Positions 15,872-23,241 of a stretch of 40,459 nucleotides of DNA are shown here, in pieces (the stretch's first letter is position 1; every line of letters starts with the position of its first letter). Both the position numbers and the translations under genes were made by a program. The stretch is from positions 1 to 40,459 of the forward strand of contig NZ_MVHG01000042.1 of NCBI RefSeq assembly GCF_002086125.1, written 5' to 3'. Source of the stretch: Mycobacterium arosiense ATCC BAA-1401 = DSM 45069 (GTDB lineage Bacteria; Actinomycetota; Actinomycetes; Mycobacteriales; Mycobacteriaceae). A model generated the notes under the pieces. The model made no database searches and was not told the origin of the DNA. It saw only the letters and a list, made by a program, of their open reading frames with translations.

Positions 15872-17358
15872 CTGCACCCGCACAAGCGGACCTGGTCCGG
15901 GTTCGCTTCTGTCCCTCGCCCACCGGCACCCCGCACGTCGGAATGGTCCGCACGGCGCTGTTCAACTGGGCCTACGCCCGACACACCGGGGGCACCTTCG
16001 TCTTTCGCATCGAGGACACCGACGCGCAGCGCGACAGCGAGGAAAGCTATCTGGCGCTGCTCGACGCGCTGCGCTGGCTCGGCCTGGACTGGGACGAGGG
16101 GCCCGAGGTGGGCGGACCCTACGGTCCCTACCGCCAATCGCTGCGCAGTGAGATCTATCACGACGTGGTGGCCAAGCTGCTCGAAGCGGGTGAGGCCTAC
16201 TACGCGTTTTCGACGCCGGAGGAGGTGGAGGCGCGCCATGTCGCCGCGGGCCGTAATCCCAAGCTGGGCTACGACAATTTCGACCGCCACCTGACCGATT
16301 CCCAGCGCGCCGCGTTCCTGGCGGAGGGCCGCAAACCGGTGGTGCGGCTGCGGATGCCCGATGAAGATCTCGCGTGGGACGACCTGGTGCGCGGGACCAC
16401 CAGCTTCGCGGCCGGGTCCGTCCCCGATTTCGCGCTGACCCGCGCCAACGGAGATCCGTTGTACACCTTGGTCAACCCGTGCGACGACGCGCTGATGAAG
16501 ATCACCCACGTGCTGCGCGGCGAGGACCTGCTGCCGTCGACCCCGCGCCAGCTGGCGCTGTATCAGGCACTGATTCGGATCGGCGTGGCCGAGCGCACCC
16601 CGCAGTTTGCCCATCTGCCAACGGTATTGGGCGAGGGAACAAAAAAACTTTCCAAGCGCGACCCGCAGTCCAACCTGTTCGCCCACCGCGACCGGGGTTT
16701 CATCCCCGAAGGCCTGCTCAACTATCTCGCGCTGCTGGGCTGGGCCATCGCCGACGACCACGACGTGTTCAGCCTCGAGGAGATGGTCGCGGCGTTCGAT
16801 GTGGTCAACGTCAACTCCAATCCCGCCCGCTTCGATCAGAAGAAGGCCGACGCGCTCAACGCCGAGCACATCCGGCTTTTGACCGTCGACGACTTCACCG
16901 CCAGGCTGCGCGATTATTTCGTCCGCCACGGTCATCGCCTCGAACTGGACGATGCGGGCTTTGCCACCGCCGCCGCATTGGTGCAGACCCGGATCGTGGT
17001 GTTCGGCGACGCATGGGCCCTGCTGAAGTTCCTGAACGACGACGAGTACGCGATCGACCCCAAGGCGGCCGCCAAAGAGCTGGGACCCGACGGTGCCGCG
17101 GTCCTGGACGCGGCGCTGGCCGCCCTGGATGGCGTGGCGGACTGGACGGCGCCCCAGCTTGAGGCCGCGCTCAAGGCGGCCCTCATCGACGAACTGGGGC
17201 TCAAACCGCGCAAGGCGTTCGGTCCGATCAGGGTGGGTGCCACGGGAACGACGATCAGCCCGCCGTTGTTCGAATCGCTGGAGCTGCTCGGCCGCGACCG
17301 CAGCGTGGCGCGGCTGCGGGCGGCGCGGGAGACGGCCGGCCGGGACCCCGCGCCCTGA
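15868..17358 (+). CDS. gltX: Glutamyl-tRNA synthetase
   Basis: GltX charges tRNA(Glu), and in organisms using GatCAB also tRNA(Gln), with glutamate. The 496-residue protein shows the class I signatures: PSPTGTPHVGM (HIGH motif as HVGM, residues 23-26), FRIEDTDAQRD, and EGTKKLSKR (KMSKS motif as KLSKR, 260-264). The C-terminal helical anticodon-binding region extends to the end. The GTG at 15868 overlaps the upstream stop and has AAAGGAAAA before it; the frame runs open further upstream only as an overlap of the FAH-family gene. tRNA-Gln and tRNA-Glu genes follow within 400 bases. Confidence 0.97.
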   Translation: MTAPAQADLVRVRFCPSPTGTPHVGMVRTALFNWAYARHTGGTFVFRIEDTDAQRDSEESYLALLDALRWLGLDWDEGPEVGGPYGPYRQSLRSEIYHDVVAKLLEAGEAYYAFSTPEEVEARHVAAGRNPKLGYDNFDRHLTDSQRAAFLAEGRKPVVRLRMPDEDLAWDDLVRGTTSFAAGSVPDFALTRANGDPLYTLVNPCDDALMKITHVLRGEDLLPSTPRQLALYQALIRIGVAERTPQFAHLPTVLGEGTKKLSKRDPQSNLFAHRDRGFIPEGLLNYLALLGWAIADDHDVFSLEEMVAAFDVVNVNSNPARFDQKKADALNAEHIRLLTVDDFTARLRDYFVRHGHRLELDDAGFATAAALVQTRIVVFGDAWALLKFLNDDEYAIDPKAAAKELGPDGAAVLDAALAALDGVADWTAPQLEAALKAALIDELGLKPRKAFGPIRVGATGTTISPPLFESLELLGRDRSVARLRAARETAGRDPAP

Positions 17359-17507
17359 GCGACCGCGACCACGCGTGCGCAGTGCTCGGCCAACCTTTGG
17401 TAGTCTGCACTGCGGTTTACCGAAAGCCGACAACAGCTGGCGGCTGCGGACTCCAAAGAGCTTGGGAAGTCCGTAATCGACGCTGACCAGCGGTTTTAGG
17501 CAGCCAA

Positions 17508-17579
17508 TGGGGTATGGTGTAATTGGCAACACAGCTGATTCTGGTTCAGCCATTCTAGGTTCGAGTCCTGGTACCCCAG
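17508..17579 (+). tRNA. tRNA-Gln (CTG anticodon)
   Basis: A 72-base cloverleaf: acceptor TGGGGTA pairs with TACCCCA (17508-17514 with 17572-17578), discriminator G. The anticodon stem is GCTGA/TCAGC around the loop TTCTGGT, anticodon CTG. The T arm contains GGTTCGAGTCC. CCA is not fully encoded. The 149 bases between gltX and this tRNA contain no gene. Confidence 0.96.
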
Positions 17580-17663
17580 CAAAACCCCCTCCGCTCCAAG
17601 CGATTAGGTGGGCTTAGCGGGGTGAGCTATGCTGGCACTCCGGATCGTCTCTGGATCGTTTAT

Positions 17664-17736
17664 GGCCCCGTCGTCTAGCGGCCTAGGACGCCGCCCTCTC
17701 ACGGCGGTAGCGTGGGTTCGAATCCCATCGGGGCTA
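17664..17736 (+). tRNA. tRNA-Glu (CTC anticodon)
   Basis: A 73-base cloverleaf: acceptor GGCCCCG (17664-17670) pairs with CGGGGCT (17729-17735, one G-T pair), discriminator A. The anticodon stem CCGCC/GGCGG carries anticodon CTC. The T arm contains GGTTCGAATCC. It lies 84 bases after tRNA-Gln on the same strand. Confidence 0.96.
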
Positions 17737-17748
17737 CAAATATCGCAG

Positions 17749-18261
17749 TTACTGGTCGGTCCCCAAAACCGCCGGTGCTGTCGATCCACCCACCGGCATG
17801 GCCGGCAGGCCGAGTTTGCGGTGATCCCATGAGCGAGCCCGCCGGGCCACGATGCGAACGCACACCCGCTTGTTCATCATCTGCTCGACAAACGGCTTCA
17901 TCTCGTCGGTGTAGGGGCCGGTGTAGCGCTCCCAGACGCTGACCCCCACGCGGTGTGCGACGTCGGGATCGTCGACGATCTCGGCGACGCCCTCGAAGGA
18001 CACGCCGCGCAGGGTGTCGTAGGTGTGGCCGTCCTCGATCAGGAAGCTCACCCGCGGATCGCGCTTGAGGTTGACGGCCTTCTGCGACTTGGCCTTGGTC
18101 TCCAGCCAGATCTCGCCGTCGACGACGGCGTACCACATGGCGGTCAGGTGAGGCTGGCCGTCGGCGCCGATGGTGGCCAGCGTGCCGGTGCGGCTGTTGA
18201 CGACGAAATCGGCGATCTCGTCTTCGGACATGACGATGCTCGCGCGCTGATTGGTTCCCAT
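17749..18261 (-). CDS. Split-barrel flavin/F420-binding protein (pyridoxamine 5'-phosphate oxidase family)
   Basis: Started at the ATG at 18261 the protein has 170 residues, close to M. tuberculosis Rv2991. The signatures of the PPOX/FDOR split-barrel fold are seen: SRTGTLATIGADGQPHLTAM in the first third, then WLETKAKSQKAVNL and DPRVSFLIEDG, with a conserved tail VARRARSWDHRKLGL. Such proteins bind FMN, F420 or related cofactors; which one applies here is not visible. The longer frame upstream (to 18360) is rejected because it overlaps the IclR gene and is Arg-rich. It is co-directional with and just downstream of the IclR regulator, with a 47-base gap. Its end is 12 bases from the tRNA-Glu gene on the other strand. 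Confidence 0.9.
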   Translation of the reverse strand: MGTNQRASIVMSEDEIADFVVNSRTGTLATIGADGQPHLTAMWYAVVDGEIWLETKAKSQKAVNLKRDPRVSFLIEDGHTYDTLRGVSFEGVAEIVDDPDVAHRVGVSVWERYTGPYTDEMKPFVEQMMNKRVCVRIVARRARSWDHRKLGLPAMPVGGSTAPAVLGTDQ

Positions 18262-18308
18262 GGCGGTCAGTCTGTCAGGCCGGGTGCCATCCGGTGTGCG
18301 CTGGTGGC

Positions 18309-19010
18309 TCAGAGGCGACGGGTGAGCGCATCGGCGGCGGACAGCAGATCGGCCGCCCACCGCGCCCCCGGGCGGCGGCCGATCCGGTCGATGGGTCCCG
18401 ACACCGAGATGGCCGCGACGACGGCACCGCGGCTATCGCGCACTGGCGCCGACACACTCGCCACCCCCGGCTCGCGCTCGGCCACACTCTGGGCCCAGCC
18501 CCGCCGCCGCACTTCGGCCAGCGTTCGTTCGGTGAATTTCGCCGTCGCGAGCACCGCTTTCTGGGTGGCCGCGTCGCTATGGGCCAGTAGCACTTTGGCA
18601 CCCGACCCGGCCGTCATCGGCAGTCGGGCCCCGACCGGAACCGTATCGCGAAGGCCGGCAGCGGGTTCCAGCGCGGCCACGCACACCCGGTCGGTGCCCT
18701 CGCGGCGGTACAGCTGCACGCTTTCGCCGGTGGTCTCGCGCAACAGCGGCAGCACCGCGGTACTGGCGGCCAGCAGCGGATCATTGACGTGGGCGGCGAG
18801 TTCGGTGACGGCCGGGCCGAGTAGCCAGCGTCCTTCGTCGTCGCGCGCGAGCAGGCGATGTACTTCGAGGGCGGCCGCCAGGCGGTATGCCGTCGCGCGG
18901 GGCAACGAGGTGCGCTCACACAGTTCCGCTAATCCACAGGGTGATTGGGAGACCGTGCGCAGGAGACCCACGGCTTTGTCCAGGACTCCGATACCGCTAT
19001 GCTGTCTCAT
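18309..19010 (-). CDS. IclR-family regulator, divergent from leuCD
   Basis: The 233-residue protein has the IclR layout: a winged helix-turn-helix at about residues 8-55 (VLDKAVGLLRTV, LAELCERTSLPRATAYRLAAAL) and an effector-binding domain from about residue 80 to the end, with PVGARLPMTAGSGAKVLLAH and VASVSAPVRDSRGAVVAAIS. It corresponds to M. tuberculosis Rv2989. Related actinobacterial regulators placed beside leuCD (NdgR in Streptomyces, LtbR in Corynebacterium) control leucine genes, so control of leuCD is a reasonable inference. A -10 hexamer six bases before the ATG suggests a leaderless message, and an inverted repeat just upstream could be the operator. Confidence 0.92.
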   Translation of the reverse strand: MRQHSGIGVLDKAVGLLRTVSQSPCGLAELCERTSLPRATAYRLAAALEVHRLLARDDEGRWLLGPAVTELAAHVNDPLLAASTAVLPLLRETTGESVQLYRREGTDRVCVAALEPAAGLRDTVPVGARLPMTAGSGAKVLLAHSDAATQKAVLATAKFTERTLAEVRRRGWAQSVAEREPGVASVSAPVRDSRGAVVAAISVSGPIDRIGRRPGARWAADLLSAADALTRRL

Positions 19011-19041
19011 AGAAAGATACTAGCGTCTCGCATTCTGAGAT
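19003..19041. promoter_or_regulatory. IclR-leuC intergenic operator and iclR -10 element
   Basis: On the minus strand TAGTAT (19017-19022) stands six bases before the regulator's ATG. On the plus strand GTCTCGCATTCTGAGAT (19025-19041) contains an inverted TCTC/GAGA, and a further TGTCTCAT lies at 19003-19010 over the start codon. The repeats surround the -10 and would allow autoregulation and control of leuC; the protein bound is inferred. Confidence 0.45.
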
Positions 19042-19095
19042 AACAGCCCGATGATCGGCGAGCCGCTACCTGAGGCGAATTGAGGCGAGTTCGAT

Positions 19096-20535
19096 ATGGG
19101 AACCGACCAAGGACCGGCGGCGGCCACCACCAAACCGCGCACTTTGGCCGAAAAAGTTTGGGATGACCACGTGGTGGTGTCCGGTGGTGCCAGCGAGCCC
19201 GACGTGATCTACATCGATCTGCACCTGGTGCACGAAGTCACCAGCCCGCAGGCCTTCGACGGTCTACGCCTGGCCGGCCGGCCGGTCCGCCGTCCCGATT
19301 TGACGCTGGCGACTGAGGATCACAACGTCCCGACCATCGATATCGATAAACCGATTGCCGATCCGGTGTCGCGGACCCAGGTCGAGACATTGCGGCGAAA
19401 TTGTGCCGAATTCGGTGTGCGGTTATACCCGATGGGCAACGTCGAGCAGGGCATCGTGCACGTGGTCGGGCCGCAGCTCGGCCTCACCCAGCCGGGAATG
19501 ACGATTGTTTGTGGGGACAGTCACACCTCGACCCACGGCGCATTCGGCGCACTGGCCATGGGAATTGGCACCTCGGAGGTCGAGCATGTGCTGGCGACCC
19601 AGACGTTGCCGCTACGGCCGTTCAAGACGATGGCGGTCAATGTCGAGGGGCAGCTGCCCGCCGGCGTGACGGCCAAGGACATCATTTTGGCCCTGATCGC
19701 CAAGATCGGTACCGGCGGCGGCCAGGGGCATGTCATCGAATATCGCGGCAGCGCCATCGAATCGCTGTCGATGGAGGGCCGGATGACCGTCTGCAATATG
19801 AGCATCGAAGCCGGTGCGCGGGCGGGAATGGTGGCTCCGGACAAAACCACCTTCGATTTTCTGCGCGACCGCCCGCACGCCCCGCAAGGGGCGCAATGGG
19901 ATGCGGCGATGCGCTATTGGCAGCAGCTGCACACCGACCCCGGTGCGCAATTCGACACCGAGGTCTACCTCGACGCCGCCTCGCTGAGCCCGTTCGTGAC
20001 GTGGGGGACGAACCCCGGCCAGGGCGTGCCGCTGGCCGACGCGGTGCCGGATCCCGAACTGATGAACGACGACGGACAGCGCCAGGCGGCTGAGAAAGCG
20101 TTGGCATATATGGACCTTCGACCCGGCACGCCGATGCGCGACATCGCCGTCGACACGGTCTTCGTAGGCTCTTGTACAAACGGTCGTATCGAAGACTTGC
20201 GGGTCGTCGCCGATGTGCTGCGCGGTCGCAAAATCGCGCCAGGCGTGCGGATGCTCGTCGTGCCGGGGTCGATGCGGGTGCGTGCACAGGCCGAAGCGGA
20301 AGGGTTGGGCGAGGTTTTCACCGCTGCCGGCGCGCAATGGCGCCAAGCCGGCTGCTCGATGTGCCTGGGGATGAATCCCGATCAGCTTGCGCCGGGGGAG
20401 CGGTGCGCGGCGACGTCCAACCGCAACTTCGAAGGGCGCCAGGGTAAAGGCGGTCGCACCCACTTGGTGTCTCCGGCCGTTGCCGCCGCGACAGCGGTTC
20501 GCGGCACATTGTCTGCTCCCGCCGATTTGAGCTGA
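19096..20535 (+). CDS. leuC: 3-isopropylmalate dehydratase large subunit
   Basis: LeuC with LeuD isomerises 2- to 3-isopropylmalate in leucine synthesis, using a 4Fe-4S cluster. The 479-residue protein contains the aconitase-family motifs: the TEDHNVPT segment near residue 75, CGDSHTSTHGAFGALA, GSCTNGRIEDLR with C360, and GCSMCLGMNPD with C420 and C423 as the other cluster ligands. Length is normal for the bacterial form. The ATG at 19096 is preceded by GAGGCGAG. It forms an operon with leuD 26 bases downstream and diverges from the IclR gene, its probable regulator. Confidence 0.97.
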   Translation: MGTDQGPAAATTKPRTLAEKVWDDHVVVSGGASEPDVIYIDLHLVHEVTSPQAFDGLRLAGRPVRRPDLTLATEDHNVPTIDIDKPIADPVSRTQVETLRRNCAEFGVRLYPMGNVEQGIVHVVGPQLGLTQPGMTIVCGDSHTSTHGAFGALAMGIGTSEVEHVLATQTLPLRPFKTMAVNVEGQLPAGVTAKDIILALIAKIGTGGGQGHVIEYRGSAIESLSMEGRMTVCNMSIEAGARAGMVAPDKTTFDFLRDRPHAPQGAQWDAAMRYWQQLHTDPGAQFDTEVYLDAASLSPFVTWGTNPGQGVPLADAVPDPELMNDDGQRQAAEKALAYMDLRPGTPMRDIAVDTVFVGSCTNGRIEDLRVVADVLRGRKIAPGVRMLVVPGSMRVRAQAEAEGLGEVFTAAGAQWRQAGCSMCLGMNPDQLAPGERCAATSNRNFEGRQGKGGRTHLVSPAVAAATAVRGTLSAPADLS

Positions 20536-20561
20536 CATATTCGACTGCGAAGGGAATGAGC

Positions 20562-21158
20562 ATGGAAGCTTTTCACACCCACACCGGTATCGGTGTGCCG
20601 CTGCGGCGCTCCAATGTCGACACCGATCAGATCATTCCGGCGGTGTATTTGAAGCGCGTCACCCGAACCGGTTTCGAGGACGGCCTGTTCGCCAGCTGGC
20701 GGTCGGATCCGTCTTTCGTGCTAAACCTCAGCCCCTTTGACCGGGGGTCAGTGCTAGTGGCCGGACCCGATTTCGGGACGGGGTCCTCGCGCGAGCACGC
20801 GGTGTGGGCGCTGATGGACTACGGATTCCGGGTGGTCATCTCGTCTCGATTCGGTGACATTTTCCGCGGCAACGCCGGCAAGGCCGGGCTGCTGGCGGCC
20901 GAAGTTTCCCAGGACGGTGTGGAGCTGCTCTGGAAGCTCATAGAGCAGAGCCCGGGGTTGGAAATCACTGTCAATCTTCAAGATCGAAATATCACCGCGG
21001 GAACGACGGTGCTGCCGTTCAAGATTGACGACCACACCGCTTGGCGATTGCTCGAAGGACTTGACGATATAGCCCTTACGCTGCGGAAACTCGACAAGAT
21101 CGAGTCTTTCGAGATGGCCTACCCGGACTGGAAACCGCGCACCGCGCCCACCTCGTGA
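20562..21158 (+). CDS. leuD: 3-isopropylmalate dehydratase small subunit
   Basis: LeuD is the swivelling partner of LeuC. The 198-residue protein opens MEAFHTHTGIGVPLRRSNVDTDQIIPA, the family N-terminus broken here only by species changes, and has GPDFGTGSSREHAVWAL and RFGDIFRGNAGKAGLL. The ATG at 20562 is favoured over one at 20556, because AAGGG at 20550-20554 is correctly spaced only for the former and homologues start at MEAF. A T-rich hairpin follows the gene. Confidence 0.95.
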   Translation: MEAFHTHTGIGVPLRRSNVDTDQIIPAVYLKRVTRTGFEDGLFASWRSDPSFVLNLSPFDRGSVLVAGPDFGTGSSREHAVWALMDYGFRVVISSRFGDIFRGNAGKAGLLAAEVSQDGVELLWKLIEQSPGLEITVNLQDRNITAGTTVLPFKIDDHTAWRLLEGLDDIALTLRKLDKIESFEMAYPDWKPRTAPTS

Positions 21159-21187
21159 GCGGTCGGCTGCGGCCGATTTTCTGCTTG

Positions 21188-21215
21188 ATCGGCTAACTAA
21201 ACCGAGCCGATTTTT
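21188..21215 (+). terminator. Intrinsic terminator after leuCD
   Basis: ATCGGCT (21188-21194) pairs with AGCCGAT (21205-21211) around a 10-base loop, followed by a T run ending at 21215. This is a classical Rho-independent shape placed 30 bases after the leuD stop. Confidence 0.75.
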
Positions 21216-21292
21216 AAGGCCCTCCACCGATCAAGGGCGGCAACCGGATTGCGAAACCGCCGCACGCGTTGGGTTGAAATTGCGCGTGGCTC

Positions 21293-21322
21293 TTGGAAAT
21301 TTGCTGGGTGAGGGTTTACCGT
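21293..21322 (+). promoter_or_regulatory. Probable hupB promoter
   Basis: TTGGAA (21293-21298) and TACCGT (21317-21322) are 18 bases apart, matching the ilvB promoter's -10 and spacing. Downstream, the octamer CCACTAGT occurs twice, at 21325-21332 and 21349-21356, within the untranslated leader; it could be a regulatory direct repeat. GGAGGG at 21360-21365 is the ribosome-binding site. Confidence 0.5.
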
Positions 21323-21369
21323 GTCCACTAGTCGGTTCAAATCGAGGACCACTAGTGTCGGAGGGATTG

Positions 21370-22008
21370 ATGAACAAGGCAGAGCTCATTGATGTGCTCA
21401 CAACTAAATTGAACACGGACCGTCGACAGGCGACCGCTGCGGTCGAGAACGTTGTCGACACCATTGTGCGTGCGGTACACAAGGGCGACAGCGTCACCAT
21501 CACCGGGTTCGGCGTTTTCGAGCAGCGGCGCCGCGCAGCGCGGGTGGCCCGCAACCCGCGGACGGGTGAGACGGTGAAGGTGAAGCCGACGTCCGTCCCG
21601 GCGTTCCGCCCCGGTGCCCAATTCAAAGCGGTTGTGTCTGGCGCACAGCGCCTCCCGTCGGAGGGCCCGGCCGTCAAGCGCGGTGTGGTGGCCGGTGGTG
21701 GCGCGGCCAAGAAGACCGCCGCGAAGAAGGCTCCCGCCAAAAAGGCTGCGGCCAAGAAGGCTGCGGCCAAGAAGGCTGCGGCCAAGAAGGCTCCGGCCCG
21801 CAAGGCCGCGACCAAGGCTCCCGCCAAGAAGGCGGCGACCAAGGCTCCGGCGCGCAAGGCGGCGAGCAAGGCCCCGGCCAAGAAGGCCGCGAGCAAGGCT
21901 CCTGCCAAGAAGGCCGCGAGCAAGGCTCCTGCCAAGAAGGCCGCGAGCAAGGCTCCGGCCAAGAAGGCCGCGGCCAAGAAGACGACCGCGCGCCGCGGTC
22001 GCAAGTAA
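21370..22008 (+). CDS. hupB: DNA-binding protein HU with a lysine/alanine-rich tail
   Basis: The first 90 residues are a standard HU fold: MNKAELIDVLTTKL, TITGFGVFEQRRRAARVARN (about residues 43-62) and NPRTGETVKVKPTSVPAFRPG with the DNA-intercalating loop. The remaining 120 residues are Lys/Ala/Pro-rich PAKK-type repeats, as in mycobacterial HupB, and resemble histone H1 tails. Residues 148-201 are six copies of a nine-residue unit, TKAPAKKAA or SKAPAKKAA. The protein compacts the nucleoid and, in M. tuberculosis, is linked to iron responses. The ATG at 21370 follows GGAGGG; a longer frame upstream is not supported. Total 212 residues, near the M. tuberculosis length. A 17 bp terminator hairpin follows. 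Confidence 0.97.
   Translation: MNKAELIDVLTTKLNTDRRQATAAVENVVDTIVRAVHKGDSVTITGFGVFEQRRRAARVARNPRTGETVKVKPTSVPAFRPGAQFKAVVSGAQRLPSEGPAVKRGVVAGGGAAKKTAAKKAPAKKAAAKKAAAKKAAAKKAPARKAATKAPAKKAATKAPARKAASKAPAKKAASKAPAKKAASKAPAKKAASKAPAKKAAAKKTTARRGRK
21811..21972 (+). repeat. 27 bp coding tandem repeat in hupB
   Basis: Six copies of a 27-base unit encode the nine-residue motif (T/S)KAPA(K/R)KAA. The last four are almost identical at the DNA level, so the copy number is likely to vary by slippage without changing the frame. Confidence 0.85.
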
Positions 22009-22026
22009 GCGAAGTCAAAATCTAGA

Positions 22027-22073
22027 CACGAGTACCCTTCGGGCGGCAGCGGTGCCCCCGAAGGGTATTCGTG
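22027..22073 (+). terminator. Terminator hairpin after hupB
   Basis: CACGAGTACCCTTCGGG (22027-22043) pairs with CCCGAAGGGTATTCGTG (22057-22073) over 17 base pairs with one G-T, around a 13-base loop. It is 18 bases after the hupB stop. Confidence 0.8.
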
Positions 22074-22082
22074 CGCTTAGCT

Positions 22083-22215
22083 GCGGGCCGCCGCCGTCAG
22101 ACCAGCGGCGGTCGCAAGCGCGGCGAAGCCGGGCGCGGCGGGCCGCCGCCGTCAGACCAGCGGCGGTCGCAAGCGCGGCGAAGCCGGGCGCGGCGGGCCG
22201 CCGCCATCAGACTAA
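22083..22215 (+). repeat. 55 bp tandem repeat, locus C (2 units plus a partial)
   Basis: Units start at 22083 and 22138, with a partial from 22193. The plus strand carries the conserved core (TCGCAAGCGCGGCG, AA, GCCGGGCG). The arms are CCGCCGC and GCGGCGG with a 10-base loop, one shorter than at loci A and B. The last partial copy contains the stop codon of mutT1 on the other strand (22212-22214). It separates the convergent hupB and mutT1. Confidence 0.92.
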
Positions 22216-23159
22216 GCCCGGACGTTGGCGGCCAGCGCGCCGCCGATGTGGTCGGCGGCCACCAACCTCCCGCCTGACAACGACAGCACCCACGTGCTGC
22301 CCTTGTGATTGCGTGATTTGTCGGGCCGCACGCCGTCGCGCTCACACCACCACGCGATCAGGTCCGGAATCACCTTGCCCTGAGTGCAGACAACCGCCGT
22401 GCCGTCCTGCTCGGCGATCTCCAGCATTCGGCGGCGGCCGCGTTTCGCGTTCTTGGCGTAGGCCTCTTCGGTCAGGGTCGGCTCGTTGTGCACGGGCAGG
22501 CCCAATTCCTCGGCAAGCGGTTCCACGGTCTGGTGGCAGCGGACGCGGTCGGCCGCATACACCTGCGACGCACCGAATGCGAGCAGCTGCGGAATAAGCG
22601 CCTCGGCCTGCGCACGTCCGCGCTTGTCCAGCGGTCGCTTGGCGTCATCGCCGGAGAAGCGCGACTTGCGCCCGGCCGTGCCGTGCCGGACCACCAGTAG
22701 CGTGTGGGTGTCGGCGGGCTTTTTATTGAAGTGACGCAGAACTTTTCGGTCTTGTGTGTAGTCGAGTTTGGCCATCGCCTCGGCGATCGGAAGCCACAGC
22801 AATCTATCGACTTCATGGTTCGGCACGAAGTCGCCGGCGGTGGCGCGTGCCGACCAGTAATAGACCTTTTTGACGCCTTGGTCGATTGGATAGCTCACCT
22901 GGTCCAGCCGCCTGCCGAGGATGGCGCGCTGGCCCGTCTCTTCGCGGACCTCCCGCACGGCGGCCACCGGCGCCGTCTCGCCGGGGTCCACCTTGCCTTT
23001 GGGCAGGGACCAATCGTCATAGCGGGGGCGGTGAATGACGGCGATCTCGACGTCGGAATCGGTCGAGTGGGCATCACCCGGCCGCCACAGCACCGCGCCG
23101 GCGGCATAGACTATCCGGCTTCCGGAGCGCCGTGCGGTGGACGCGTTCTGGGTCGGCAC
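22212..23159 (-). CDS. mutT1: Nudix hydrolase with histidine phosphatase domain (MutT1-like)
   Basis: The 315-residue protein has two domains. The N-terminal Nudix box GKVDPGETAPVAAVREVREE begins at about residue 55 and matches GX5EX7REUXEEXGU. The C-terminal histidine phosphatase domain starts at LLVVRHGTAGRKSR, with RHG at 158-160. This fusion is characteristic of mycobacterial MutT1, which removes 8-oxo-dGTP, diadenosine polyphosphates and related nucleotides. Translation starts at a GTG (23159) with AGGAG a few bases upstream. It is co-directional with ppk, 82 bases behind it, and may share its transcript. The stop lies inside the locus C repeat. Confidence 0.94.
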   Translation of the reverse strand: MPTQNASTARRSGSRIVYAAGAVLWRPGDAHSTDSDVEIAVIHRPRYDDWSLPKGKVDPGETAPVAAVREVREETGQRAILGRRLDQVSYPIDQGVKKVYYWSARATAGDFVPNHEVDRLLWLPIAEAMAKLDYTQDRKVLRHFNKKPADTHTLLVVRHGTAGRKSRFSGDDAKRPLDKRGRAQAEALIPQLLAFGASQVYAADRVRCHQTVEPLAEELGLPVHNEPTLTEEAYAKNAKRGRRRMLEIAEQDGTAVVCTQGKVIPDLIAWWCERDGVRPDKSRNHKGSTWVLSLSGGRLVAADHIGGALAANVRA

Positions 23160-23241
23160 CTTAACTCCTGCAGATCAATTCACTCGGGGCCGCGCTCGAT
23201 CGCGATGTGGCCCGGAACAAGTCCGAAATCACCGCACGGGT

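Noticed and set aside
16641..16647. Programmed frameshift at the seven-A run in gltX
   Set aside because: The run encodes part of the KLSKR motif in frame, and the frame continues normally to the expected end.
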